Below, in pieces: positions 24,028 to 39,145 of a DNA stretch of 64,000 nt. The stretch is from Ophthalmolycus amberensis (Eukaryota; Chordata; Actinopteri; Perciformes; Zoarcidae). The notes under the pieces are model-generated. The model was not told where the DNA came from, made no database searches, and saw only the letters and a list, made by a program, of their open reading frames with translations. How positions within the stretch are numbered: position 1 is the stretch's first letter; each line of letters starts with the position of its first letter. Where the stretch lies: contig JAFEUB010000735.1 of assembly GCA_024529925.1 (NCBI GenBank), forward strand, positions 2,046,001 to 2,110,000. The letters run 5' to 3'. Made by a program: the position numbers and the translations under genes.

Positions 24028-24944
24028 ACACACCCACACACACCTTACCATACAGTACACATCTCCCCCAATGGACTTCTTCTCTCAAACTCATTGTAAA
24101 ACCTCTCAGATATTTTGCTGCAAGATTCTGTAACTGTTACGTATAGAAACTGAGCAAGAAGTACGTGTTGTACTTTTACCAATACTTGGCCTATCACCTT
24201 TATACTGATGGAAGGAATCATATTTTTCTGTAATAAAGAAAATGTAGAGCACAAATTGAAAACACCACCTAGGTGCTGACAGAGGAAACAACTTATTTCA
24301 CGAGTGTAACAAAAGCAACAACAAAATGCCAGAGTTAAAACTCACATGATGCTCATCATTTGAGACTCAACACACACATTGGACACAAAAACAGAAACTG
24401 ACAGCATACAATATGATGCATAATAAAGATGCAAAGTGAATAAGGAGTGTTGCACTGGATTCACAAGTAATTTGTGTATTATTTTACTTGATTTATCACC
24501 TGAGGAGCCAATCTCAATAGCAGGCCAATAGCAGATCAAGTAAACATTCATTACAGTTGAATCATGTGGTAGGATTTACTGTATTAGTTAAAATCTAAAT
24601 ACTCACTTTACTTTAATAGAGGCTTATTTACTCAACACAAACCCGCCACAAAACAACATGTGACTGCATTTACTCTTAACGCATTTAGTCATAATAACTG
24701 AGGACTGCTTTTCTGATTTCTTAGAGCATCGTTCATATTCAGCACCGTCACAAACTAAAGATTGAATCAGAACTATATTTAGGAACAAGTCGCTTTTTTT
24801 TGCAGCTGAAAAATAACTTGGTCAGTACTTTTTTTGTTTTGTTTTAATGCCAGTACATTTTTATATTTACATTAACATGCTACTACTTAAAGAGGTAAAC
24901 AGTAATATGTACTGTCTCTGTGGACAAGATTACGATGATATAGA

Positions 24945-25053
24945 ATATTAGTGGGGGGTTCAGGTGATTATAAACTAAAGAAAACACACTTAATAATATG
25001 ACATATTATTTCTGCTAACAGCTCTCCTTAAATGCTAAACGCTGGCCCTTTAA
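24945..25053. repeat. Truncated copy of the repeat seen again at 47.4 kb
   Basis: GGTTCAGGTGATTATAAACT, then TAATAATATGACATATTATT, TTTCTGCTAACAGC, and the end CTGGCCCTTTAA match the 3' part of a widespread percomorph repeat whose middle part is present at 47405-47650. It joins directly to another repeat at 25054. Confidence 0.55.
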
Positions 25054-25165
25054 AAGCTGCACATTCTCACATTTGAGAAGCTGAAACCAATTTCATTTGA
25101 CCAATCAGTTTCTGTCGATGAACTAATTGATTAATCAACTAATTGTTCCAGCTCTTCTGTATATT
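25054..25165. repeat. Dispersed percomorph repeat, copy 1 (CACATTTGAGAAGCTG ... GATTAATCAACTAATTG)
   Basis: Carries CTCACATTTGAGAAGCTGAA followed by ACTAATTGATTAATCAACTA and TTCCAGCTCTTC. Related copies are at 31858-32022, 38965-39145 and 38565-38665. The shared word order (AATCCTCACATTTGA, then a Thr/Leu-like AT-rich middle, then an ATTAATTGA-type run) defines the family. Confidence 0.6.
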
Positions 25166-25872
25166 ACAAGCTGTTATGTCAGGCTGTGGATGCGCACCAC
25201 AACTAACAAACAAGAAGAAGATTACAGTGTGCATTTGCTGGGGATTTTACACATTCCCAGGTTCCCTGAACTACCCACCATGAACTTCGCACCTAGTTCG
25301 CTTACCTGTGCTTCGACACGTGGAGGGGGAAAAAACAACAACAACAGGATGTGCAGTTGGCTTGATATTTGTGGGCCCGGTAAGAAACTCGATTTAGCTA
25401 CTGTTAACCACAAAAGTAAGCTTGTTGACACAACAAGGATCTCACAGCCTCAACTCATTACAACTTTACAAACATCCAAACACTATTGTCATCTGTCACT
25501 GAACGCTAATACAAAATGAAATACACTTATGAAGCTTCAAATGAGAGGTATGCTTTCAGCATGAGCGCAGATTGTCTCGTTGACCCAGCAGTGTGTGGCA
25601 CCACCTGCTCTGAAGCCAGTCTAACATTTAGCAAGACTGAGACTTAACATTTCTATATGAAGCCTCTGCAAAATGTTTTTACTCAACATTTTGCTAATCA
25701 CGCCCTAAAGCTTTGGCGTCAGCGCTCACAGTTAAAATGCCTCGATTTAAGCATTTCCCCCCTTCTTCTTCTTTAATCTACAAGGCCTCCTAAGTGTTTG
25801 TGCTCTTTTTAAATATACTGTGGAAATTACTGTTTATAGCCCCAGGATTTTGGTCTCATATTTCTCCCTCAG

Positions 25873-25962
25873 GTCAGAATTGAAATGGGCCGAAAGTGCC
25901 TCCAGGAACTTCATCTTAATGGAACTCAAAAATGGCTTAAAGCAGCAGAAGCTGGTCTCCAG
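25873..25962 (+). other. Candidate 90-base exon, gene unknown
   Basis: The acceptor tatttctccctcag (AG at 25871-25872) and donor CTCCAG|GTGAGT (25963 on) are both near-consensus. The 90 bases between are open in two frames, one reading VRIEMGRKCLQELHL... and the other SELKWAESASRNFIL.... I do not recognise either peptide. It could be an internal exon of an unannotated protein-coding or long non-coding transcript, or a conserved non-coding element that happens to mimic an exon. Confidence 0.3.
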
Positions 25963-26115
25963 GTGAGTTTAACTTGTTAATGAATGTTTTGGCAGACTCT
26001 ACATAGATGTCTTTTTGGTTGTTCTGTTCATATTTAACGAGGCGTGACTCATATGAACCTGTGTTTTGATACTAAACTGCTGCCAGTTGAAACATACATA
26101 CACACACACACAGAC

Positions 26116-26139
26116 ACACACACACACGTGTGTGTGTGT
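26116..26139. repeat. Perfect CA/TG palindrome
   Basis: A CA run meets a GT run at ACGT (centre 26127/26128), giving 12-base perfectly complementary arms, followed by TATATAT. Self-complementary microsatellites like this can extrude hairpins. Confidence 0.8.
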
Positions 26140-26454
26140 ATATATATTTCACTGCGCTATCACAAGCTAAAGCAGTGGTATGAGGTGCTTTGCAAGCATA
26201 TTGTTGATGCTAAATAAATGTCATTTTTCAAGCAAATTTGCCAAAAATTCATAGTTTCCAGTTTCCTGCTTCTTGATCTTATGACAGTAAACTGTATTTT
26301 GGTTTTGAACCGTTTGTCAGACAAAACAAACTGTCAGTCGCAGCCCTTTCTTACAGTATGAGTGTATTCAGTGTGTTTGTATGCATTGTGCTCTACGTGA
26401 TGGCGTCCTTGTGCCTCCCTCTCTATCTTCCTCTCCCTCTGCCTACTGTATGTG

Positions 26455-26563
26455 AATGTGTCATGGAGGAGACGTTGGGGCCCTGGCTGCTGATTTATTC
26501 ATGATATGACTTTTAATATCATTTACTGGGACACGAGAGTCTGCATCTCAAATAGGCCTGTAG

Positions 26564-26600
<37 letters not shown>
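26455..26600. promoter_or_regulatory. Candidate conserved block next to a GT array
   Basis: 26455-26555 contains GCTGATTTATTCATGATATG and CTTTTAATATCATTTACTGG in unique sequence, followed by a GT microsatellite (26570-26600). Motif density is the only basis. Confidence 0.25.
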
Positions 26601-26601
<1 letters not shown>

Positions 26602-27304
26602 CAGCGAAAGAAAGAACAGACTGCACTTAAACCTGCACATACGTGTGTGTGTGTGTGTTTGTGCATATACATGTAGGTGTGTGTTTGAACCTGCACATGC
26701 TTGTGCGGTTAGATTTGTGCGCGAGGATTTATTTTATCTCAGGGATCAAATCGAGACAAACTGTGTTTGGACCGGTGAAGAGGTGGACCTCATGATGATT
26801 GCCAACAGTACGGTTGTGATTGAGTTATCGGACAACAGTAGGAAGTCATTGTTTAATGGGCAAAAGCCAGCAATGGGGGCCGATACCCATCTGTTAAGCA
26901 GCATAGGGTGTAGAGAGGAATGTGGGAGGAGGTGTCTAGTTTCTGTGGCGGGTGACTGTTTTGTAAGCCAACGTGCATGCTTGCTTGTGTGTGTGTTTCA
27001 CTTTGATTTATTGCCATGTATTTGTTCGTACACGTTTGGCAGTTGACACTGAACACTGCAAAGACGGCTAATGTAAAATTAGTTTTGCATACTGCGTGTT
27101 GAAATCCAGTTTCCTTGCTTCATTCTTACGAGATTAATATATATTAAATTTAGCGGACGCAAAGCCATATTCCACATATGTTTTTGTCAATTAGCAATGT
27201 GTGCAGAGTTTCTTTTTTTTTTGTCTAACCATACCTATTAGTGACTATAATTAAATGATGAGGAATAGGTGGGTGGATGGAACAGGAGGCAGACAGAGAA
27301 GGGG

Positions 27305-27400
27305 GCGGCTGGAAAGCGTGATTTAATTTGGTTATGATCTAATTTGCTTTGATTAAAAATGTATGCAAATCCCTCTTAGCATAAGGGATCAGTGAGGAGA
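27305..27400. promoter_or_regulatory. Candidate regulatory block with a POU octamer
   Basis: Contains the perfect octamer ATGCAAAT at 27363-27370, preceded by GATTTAATTTGG, GATCTAATTTGC and TTTGATTAAAAATG. This AT-rich, motif-dense, non-repetitive block lies just before a CT array (27411-27443). Octamer plus homeodomain cores are common in neural enhancers, but this one is untested. Confidence 0.3.
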
Positions 27401-28470
27401 GGCGACACCTCTCTCTCTCTCTCTCGCTCTCTCTCTCTCTCTCACCCCCCCACTGTCACCCCCTCCTCCTCTACTTTCAGTCCTCCTCCTCCCTCTCTCT
27501 GTGGCCACTAAAGTGAGATGTGCGAACTGGAGAGCGTGGTGTGTACATGTGTGCGCGTGTTGTTTGAGGTGTGTTCTTTTGTAAAGCGACGAGAGGAACC
27601 CACTCACATTGGGTGTTATTGCACCTCATATCTATTGGCTGAGTATCTGCTGCAGGCTGGCTCATGGGTGTGAGGTGCTTCTGTGAGAGTGTGTGTGTGT
27701 GTGTGTGTGTTTGTTTGGCCTGACCCCGTCTGACAGTGAGCCCTGTGTAAGGGTGACTTTGCCAAGCGCTACCCATGTCTCCCAGAGGTTGATCCTCCCC
27801 ACAGCCAGACGCTGAAAGTCACGCTGCTGAACGATATCTCCTCTTTCCAGTTTCCTTCGGCATTCTTCATTTCTTGTTGATCTTTCTTTTCTTACTGTCT
27901 TTCTCTTTGCTTTCTTGCAACACATGTAGACACACAACTTTACTCTCCCCCTCTGTCCGGTCTGTCCTCTGTGCTCCCGGCCACTGACAACCTTCAGCCC
28001 GGGATAAAAAAAACAACCTCACACTCATGTGCGCGCATGTGCACCTCCACTGTGAATGTTTTTTTTCTCTGTGTGAGTGTGTGTTTACCTGCTACTCTCC
28101 ATTTTGTGATTCTATTCTATTCTGTCTGTATAAGGAGCAGGCCATCTAGGTAACTGCATCTATTTGCATGGGGTTTTCACGCCACTCTCAATTTCTTCTC
28201 GTCTCTCTCTCAGCCTGTCACCACTGCCTCTCCAAGTTTACTGTAATGAACTCTGGTTTGCCTCTCTCTCTCTCTCTCTGTTGCTCGTCTGACTCCAGCC
28301 AGCCAATCGGATGTTTAATCAGACATCCAGGCAGCCATCCAGCGTCAGTTAGCCTGACAGTTGTCATGTCCAGAGCATGACCGGTTAGTTGGTCAGCATC
28401 ACTAAGCTGGTGAGTCAACTAGATTGTTGACTCAGTTGCAGTTAGATGTAGACATCACCTAAGTGGATCA

Positions 28471-28712
28471 GAAGAAGAAACCATTTTTATTGTCATATAC
28501 ATTTTACACATACACGACATTTGACTACTGCATTTGACCCATCCCTGTATATAGGGAGCAGTGGGCTGCCATTGATCGGCACCCGGGGAGCCGGGGGTTC
28601 AGTGTATTGCTCAGGTACACTTCGACACGTGACACGTCTCAGTCGGGGATCGAACCGTTGATTTTCCGGTTCCCAGACGACCCTCTTAACCCAGTGAGCC
28701 ACGGTCAGGTTG
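28471..28712 (-). mobile_element. tRNA-derived teleost SINE
   Basis: On the minus strand the head has an A-box-like GTGGCTCACTGG (28691-28702) and a B-box GGTTCGATCCC (28646-28656), spaced as in a tRNA-derived RNA polymerase III promoter. The body contains CTGAGCAATACACTGAACCC, GAGCCCGG-type sequence and GCAGCCCACTGCTCCC, hallmarks of an abundant fish SINE body. It ends in TATATGACAATAAAAATGG with a short TTC-rich tail (28471-28480). The cloverleaf is not complete, so this is not a functional tRNA gene. Confidence 0.75.
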
Positions 28713-29499
28713 GACCAAATGCATTTCAGTCTTGGCCAACTGGTGTTGACCGTTGGGAGATAATGGTGTTTTAAAGAATCGTTTCTCATCACAGCTGGGG
28801 GAAAAACCCAGAAAGAAAACTGTAAAATAATGTGTTTTTTTTGCAAGGGAGCGGGTTTTATTTTACGATCCAAGTAAGGGTTTTGGTGCAGAGCCACAGC
28901 TTACCTGGTGTTCCTCGGCACTCTTATGCAGCTCACTCTCCTCCAACTCGCTCTGCAGAGTTTTACAGTTTAGCATTTTCCCTCAATTTTCCTGCCTCTT
29001 TGCTTGCAAATCCCAGTATACATTTGGGAGACAAAACTATTTTTTTTTAAAGGATTTTTGTTTTGGTAGAGAAACGCATCAGAATTAATTCTCACAGGAA
29101 TCCTGGGGTTGACTATATGCAACTACCTTTTTTTTAGTTGACGGTGCTCAGATTGACAGGGAACGTAGGCTGATTCATAAAGCCCCAGGATACGTGCCCA
29201 TTTTTTGTTCAATTCGAAATATTTTCAACTTGCGTGGACGCGTCCTTGCTTGGGCATATTTGCGCATAATCACACTTTCCCCTTAGAATTTGCATGCAAA
29301 CATGCCGCCTCTAAAATTGTCTGAACACACAGTAAGTCTACCCGTAGTATCAGTGTATTCTTTTCTACTTTTACTTCAATATCTGTTTCTTTAAGACTGA
29401 GAATATGTTTGCATTGATGGAAGCGGTTATGTGTCTTTGAAGCTTTTAATTCAATAATCTAAAAGTGTTATTTTTTTCCATTCTGTGCTGGGCTGCTAA

Positions 29500-29655
29500 T
29501 CAGTCAGTCAGGTCAGCCAGTGTTTTTTGTCAGTTTGAAAGTCAGTAAATCAGTCAGTTTGTTCACTAAGTCAGTTGGTCAGTCAGTCAGTCAGTAACTC
29601 AGCCATTCATTCATCCATCCATCCAGTCAGTTAACTCAGTCAGTCAGTCTGTGTC
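29500..29655. repeat. Imperfect TCAG tetranucleotide array
   Basis: TCAG units in runs of two to five (for example at 29580-29597 and 29637-29650), separated by diverged TCAGTTTG/TCATTCA variants. Looks like an old tetranucleotide microsatellite. Confidence 0.7.
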
Positions 29656-29746
29656 TGCTCTCTTACATAAGCTGGGCGACAGATGCTGAATCATGAGCTG
29701 CCCGCTGGAATGCTCTCTCTGCCCAGAGGGTGCCAGGAGGGAAGAC

Positions 29747-30065
29747 AACACACACACACACACACACACGCACACTCACTCGCATCCATATTTTTCTTCA
29801 AACACACACATGCAAAAACTCAACTGTCTGCATTCATGCAAACATTGTGCACTGGCATGCATGTCCAAACACACACACACACACGTTGCATGTCATGCAC
29901 TATTTCACATGAGACTCACTCCTCATGTTTGAACTCCAGAGGGGAGATAGTGGAAGAGAGAGAGAGCGAGAGAGAGCGACAAGAAGACACACACAGAGAG
30001 AGAGAGAGAGGCAGGCTTGCAGATAGACTGACAGAGGGTTCAAGAGAAGGAGAGAAGAAAGGAGA
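29747..30065. repeat. CA and GA simple-repeat cluster
   Basis: CA runs at 29748-29774 and 29870-29884, then GA-rich sequence at 29957-30012. The Arg/Glu-rich and His/Thr-rich open frames here are repeat translations. Confidence 0.8.
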
Positions 30066-30804
30066 GTGAGATCTTCCCTCAGCTGTCTGTGAGGGTTTTG
30101 ATGTGGTTTAAAGGTTTTTTTTCATGTTACGCAACTTTGAAGACGAAGCGTTTGATGTTTAGTTTGCTAGTTTGTTAGCGACTGGATTAATCTCTCTATC
30201 TTCTACCTCTCTTTCTCTGCAATTTATCTGATTAGTGCTCGGGGCTTGCATCACCCCCGTTTTGCCTTTTGTCTCGAGGGATACTCGGAAGGGTGTTTTT
30301 CAGCATCTCTTCAGAAACTTGGCACCTATCATCTATTTATGGGAGAAGCAATTGAAACTGGAATAACGGCCCTATTTGCCTGCCTGTCTAGCCTTTCACA
30401 AACGCGACTGAAATGCTGATGGAACAATGACAACTGTATCGCCCTTTTCTTTCCCCTCTCATCTCCCACTTTCTCTCACTACCTCTTCCAATCTTTCCTC
30501 TCCACGTCCCCTCAGCATGGGTGATTCATTTGTCTCCAACACAATATAGCACAACATGGGCTCGCCACCTTCCATATTGCCACAATGCTTATTTGTCGAA
30601 CGCCGGGGATTTCATAAATGTATTTCCACATTCTCTCCTTCCAGCGTTTTCCGTCTCTGCCCTTCGTCTTTCCCCCTCATTCACTTATTCCCTTTCCTCT
30701 CCTGCAGCAATACACACTTTCCCGGTTTCTCCCTCCTCTCTCTCCCTCTTTTCCATCCCTCTCTCATCAGACGAATGTAAGAATAGAATAGGGGAAGCCC
30801 TCTC

Positions 30805-30880
30805 ACCTCTCCCTGCACGCTGGCTAATTAGCATATTCATGAGCGGCACATAAATTATACATGAGATCCGGAGGGGAAAC
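30805..30880. promoter_or_regulatory. Candidate regulatory block with CTAATTAGCATATTCATGAG
   Basis: The word at 30823-30842 joins a palindromic CTAATTAG homeodomain site to an octamer-like GCATATTCAT, followed by CATAAATTATACATGAG. It sits in unique sequence just upstream of a CA microsatellite (30967-31002). Confidence 0.3.
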
Positions 30881-30962
30881 AGAGGCAGAAGAATGAGACG
30901 CAGACATGCATTTTCTCTCTCACGCACACACACACATGCACTCCCAATATGCAGGTATGCTC

Positions 30963-31005
<43 letters not shown>

Positions 31006-31857
31006 CACAAGCCTCCCTTTGGCTTCCTCTCACACCCTCTCAATCACACAACACGGACGGAGAGATGCAGACAGGTAATTGGTGAGAAAGAGTGTGTGGT
31101 ACAGTACATTGGCAGTGTGCAGGGGAGATGGCATGCACAATATTGAGAGAAGAAGAAGTCACCCTCGGTAAAACAGAAAATGCAGTGCACACACGGGCAC
31201 AATGCTTAGGTTGGTGTTTCTCCACACTGGAAGGTAAGAGGGTTTATGCACTTTGAGAAACCAAGTAAGGTTAATGCAGCAAAGGTTAAAAGGAAACTGT
31301 AGAATGGAGAGTGTTGGATTAAGACAGATTCGGATGTCACTGCTAAGAAAAGGGGAAACTGAAAGGCCAGAAGGTCCATAAGATCATTCCAAAATGTGAC
31401 ATCACTGTGAGAAGAAAAAACCCTGTTTGATTAGCTTGAAAGTAATTAAAACATCAGGAGTTCAGCTTGTAGTTGCTTTCTGGTCGAGCAAGAGCCTAGA
31501 AGTTAAGCACCATCATTCAAACGATACCATATTTGTTTTAAATCCAATTAATGTGTTTTTCTCTCTTACATGATGGATATCCCAATTTGGAGCCAGTCTC
31601 TGACTCAGCATGCTGACGACTGACTAGACATCTTTACCCACATGTATCATATTTACATATCGTCCAAAATGAATGCAATGAGATGAAAGCTGACAGGAGC
31701 CTGGAATACCTCCAAGATTTGTGCTCTTTTGGATGAAAAGGGTCTTCAGAATAAATGGCAGCATCATTCCTGAAAAGGTGAATTGCACTGATACATGAAT
31801 TAGAAAATGTTTGATCTATAAAATGGCATAAAATTCAGTTTGCTATCGTACAAGACG

Positions 31858-32022
31858 GAGAAAAGCAGCAAATCCTCACATTTGACAAGCGGGAACTAGA
31901 GTATGTTTGTTGTGTTATGTTTGCCATTGTTACTTGAAAAATGACTTGGGCGATTCATCAATTAACCAAATAGTTTCTGTCAATTCAGCAATTGTTATAC
32001 CGAGTTATCGTTTGAGCTCTTC
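31858..32022. repeat. Dispersed percomorph repeat, copy 2
   Basis: Shares GAAAAGCAGCAAATCCTCAC, ATTTGACAAGCGGGAACTAG, TTGCCATTGTTACTTGAAAA and ATGACTTGGGCGATTCATC with the copies near 25.1 and 39.0 kb. Same strand orientation as those copies. Confidence 0.65.
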
Positions 32023-32514
32023 TTCATACACTCCTTTGTCCATTTCGGAGTCAGTTTTGGCTGACATACCCTCGCTGAAATATACTTCGTGAACATTTTA
32101 CACCGATGAATTTTAGTTAGTTTTTAAATCCTTTGTTGTTTTGCTGCTGACTTGGATGTCAAGGTATTTGGATTGTTCAATGTGACCAACTCTTAATCAC
32201 ACCTGAAAGGCGAGGCAATAACTGATGGGGCAACAGGCTTCTTACAGGCAGCATGCAAACACCGGCATATTTATTCAAACACAAAATGGCAAACAGCTCT
32301 TACAAATACACTTACAAACTGGCTGTAAATTGCTTGCTATCTGCCTTTAAAAGCCTTGGACTTGCCTCAATACCTTCCTTCAGTAATGTTTGAAGAACAC
32401 ATATTTGTCGCCTCATTTTCCAATATTAGAAGAACAGCAAACGGATGACGGTGTGTTGAATAACTTACAGATTCCGGCACACATGACAATCATAAAATAC
32501 TTAATCCGCATCAA

Positions 32515-32960
32515 GCAAACTGTGCTTTTAAAGCTCGGGAACTGAGTCAATTGATGGGAGCAAGGGATGCTGTAATTAGATAATGCTGTGCAGTGTCGAT
32601 CCATATGCCAGGCATGGCTGCATGATGGGAGTCCTGTTGAAATGATGTGGATAGTGAAACCACATCCTGCAGTGGAGGCAATTGATTTCAGAGAGTTGCT
32701 GTTGTACATGAGGGTTTGTTTTTAAGTGTGTGGTGTTACAGCTAGAAATCCCCCTCTGGCTTTCATAATGTTCTGTCACCATTCTAGCCCGAGGAGAGGT
32801 AGGGATCCGGCCGTACATGCTTACGACAATTAGCTGATTCTGGGTGGTTTGGGTCTAATTGAAACACAAGGGAATGAGAGTGATTGAGAGATTTGCCTCT
32901 CCAGTGTCGCTGGAATATTCATGAACATGTTGCCAGGACTGTTCGCCTGAGAGAATCTGT
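32515..32960. promoter_or_regulatory. Candidate conserved non-coding segment
   Basis: Two repeat-free blocks: 32550-32660 (CTGTAATTAGATAATGCTG, CCATATGCCAGGCATGG) and 32820-32960 (GACAATTAGCTGATTCTGG, GGTCTAATTGAAACAC, GGAATATTCATGAACATG). Dense AATTA cores in balanced sequence. Function is inferred. Confidence 0.28.
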
Positions 32961-35109
32961 TTTCTTTTATCCATCGGTTTCTTGATATAGAAACTGAGGA
33001 TGAATTTTCATATTTAATCGTCATGTGAGTTTGTTTGTATGAGAGCTTACACGTGTTGCCGTTCATGTGATGTTTATCAGGAATTTGTTTATGTCTGTGT
33101 GTTTTTTTTCTTCTGCAGAAGTGCAGGTTGTTCTCATCCAGCTTTCATAGCTATGAAAAATATTACGTTGTAATTCGTAGATGTCCTGAGAAATCTATTT
33201 GTATGGAATCCACGTAATCATGAACCGGACCGCAAAAGCCCACACAAGGTGGGTGGGAGGTGAGGTCGACGGGTCAACCAAAAAAAACAATCTTTCACCC
33301 GGTAGACCACTGTTCGTTACCGGAAATAGGAAATTGACAAGTGTTGCTGGACTTCAATAGGAAAACTCACAAAAAAAATGAGGAGTAACTTTTTGTAAGA
33401 GACATATAAATCACAATCTGTGGAACATAATTTAAAGGATTAAAAGAAATTTTTATTTGAAAGGGCCTGGAATTTTAATAGGTTTTCACGAACTATGGCT
33501 TTGGTATAAAGATGAAAGAAACAATTTCAACGATCTCAGACCCTTTCAAAAGCCCATTGGACGCCATCAAAAGTGCAATGTCACATAGATAAAAACAAGA
33601 CTCCCTGAACTGAAAAATTGACATTCACATGCATTCTTGCAAATGCATGCAAGAATGAAAACACTAAAAAATAAGGAAATGCACTCCAAACCAGCTGCAA
33701 ATACTGGAATACATTCAAGAGTTACAGTGCAAGCATTGATAGAAATGCAATCCAGTTGCAGCGTGAAATAATGATAACTTGCTAGTTAGCGAGTTAGCAT
33801 TACTAGCATTGCCTTATGTCTCTAATGTGTTTTGATATTTCTGGTTTTGGAGCAGATTGCCTTTGTCCTCAGGGAGCACTGTAGTTTTCACCCAAAGGCA
33901 GTTCAGCTTTTTTTTCATGAATATGAATAACTCATTTCAAATGTGTGTGAGTGTGCGCGCACGTCTGTCTGCCTGCAAATGTGTGCACGCCTGTCTACAT
34001 TTGTGTGTGTGTGCTCCTTCAGTGCCGGTGGCGGGAGCTAATATCAGATTACGGATGTAAATTGGCAGAGTGGCTCTCTCTCATTATCACTAATAAGACT
34101 ATGGCCTTGCTCTCTGTGCCCTCCCTCTCTCCTCTCACTCTGTGGTCTGTTAGATGAGAGCAAGATGAGCTGATAGAGAGAGAGAGAGAGAGAAGAGGGC
34201 CGCTGCAACCCGCTTCCTGAAAGAAAACGATTTCAACATGGACACACTGATTCAACACTCGCACGACACAAAAATGGTCCCAGCCTGAAAGCTCTCAAAT
34301 CATTCTTCTGTATAGAAACTCTCTAAAAATGAAATCCTCTCTAAACTGAAGCCTCTTTCTTTCCTTTTGTCTCTCTTTATCACACGTGTAGGCCTACTGT
34401 GTACCGTCTTACACTATTAAATGCAGCATGCACACACTCGCTCGCTGTCTTTGTCTCATAAACAATTACACACGTATGCACGCCACCATTCTTCAGTCCA
34501 AGGACATTACACTGAACGAGACAGAGATGTATTTATAGCAACGCAGAACTAACACGTAACATACAAACGAACACTTCTATTTTGTTCCCACTACTTACTG
34601 TCACAGATGCGCTGTAGTTCATAATCTAAGCAGCAAATCTATGCGTTTCACCGACGATATGCATTAAGACTGATGATGCCAGAAAGGCTCGCAAGCAATT
34701 CCAATGTCTCTGTAGAGTCACAATCAATTATGCAGCTAATAAGATCTAGGGAACAGTTCAGAGATCAAGTCATTTGAAAAATGTGTGCATGCTTTTTTGG
34801 AAAGGCACAAAACACTTATGTGTGTGTGTGTGTGTGTGTGCACACACATACGTACGAATGTAATTATCCCAGCACATAAATCAAGGCAAACATTTGCACA
34901 GAATTTGGTTTCATCATGTATCGATAACATTGTTCTAACTACACACTCGATGAATGCAATGATCGCTCTCTCGGTCTGTCTCTCCTTTCCTTGCTGTCTT
35001 ACTCATCTCTCCATGGACCACATTCGTTCAGTAATTACATTTCAGCCATTATTCTCGGCTGACATTTCTGTACTTGCCTTGCCTTACAGTTAATCATGCC
35101 CATTTTGCC

Positions 35110-38560
<3,451 letters not shown>

Positions 38561-38564
38561 AGAG

Positions 38565-38665
38565 AGAAATATACTCCATTGACGATGACAAAAATAAGAA
38601 AAAAGCAGCCAATCCGCACATTTGAGACAGTGGACCCCATATTCCATATTTGGCATTTTTAGCTC
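38565..38665. repeat. Dispersed percomorph repeat, copy 4 (partial)
   Basis: GAAAAAAGCAGCCAATCCGC, ACATTTGAGACAGTGGACCC and CATATTTGGCATTTTTAGC match the middle of the family seen at 25.1, 31.9 and 39.0 kb. It accounts for the apparent hydrophobic N-terminus of a minus-strand open frame in this place. Confidence 0.5.
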
Positions 38666-38707
38666 AGCAGCTTGATTCTAGGGTTGGTTTTATCCGTGCA
38701 CTACTTT

Positions 38708-38935
38708 GGTCCAGACTGAATCTCAACAAACTGTTGGATGAATTTTCATGAAATTCGTTATAGTCGTTCATATCTCCGACTGACTAGCTTTTGACTTTTC
38801 ATTCAATGCTTCCAGCTGGTCAAAGATTTCACTTGTCATCAAATTTAGTACCAATACTTTAGTTTATGATCAAATGCTGTACCTGCAAAACCCACCGTCC
38901 TCAGCTGTACTTGAATTTTTGCCAGTCAGTCTCTA
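38708..38935 (+). repeat. Dispersed percomorph repeat (GGTCCAGACTGAATCTCAAC)
   Basis: Contains GGTCCAGACTGAATCTCAAC, TGTTGGATGAATTTTCATGA, TTAGTACCAATACTTTAG, TTATGATCAAATGCTGTACC and TCAGCTGTACTTGA in order. I recognise this as one of the most frequent interspersed repeats in percomorph introns. It sits between two copies of another family, which points to nested insertion. Confidence 0.65.
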
Positions 38936-38964
38936 CAATGTCACAAAATTGTAAAAAGTTTCCA

Positions 38965-39145
38965 AGAACCCAAATTGCTTGTTTGTCTAACTTACAGTCC
39001 AAAACAACAGGAAATCCTCACATTTCAAACACTGAAACACTGAGTGTTTGCCATTTTTACTTTTTCTAACTGTCAATATATTTATTGTGGTTAAGACGTT
39101 ATTCATTAATTAATTATTAAACGACTAATCGCTTGAGCACTACTT
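38965..39145. repeat. Dispersed percomorph repeat, copy 3
   Basis: ACAGGAAATCCTCACATTTC, GAGTGTTTGCCATTTTTAC, then AT-rich sequence ending TTAAACGACTAATCGCTTGA. Same family and order of words as at 25.1 and 31.9 kb. Confidence 0.6.

Noticed and set aside
28646..28702. Possible tRNA gene from A-box and B-box like words
   Set aside because: The arms do not form a full cloverleaf and the sequence continues into a SINE body and tail.
28493..28897. 134-residue minus-strand open frame
   Set aside because: Most of it lies in the tRNA-derived SINE at 28471-28712.
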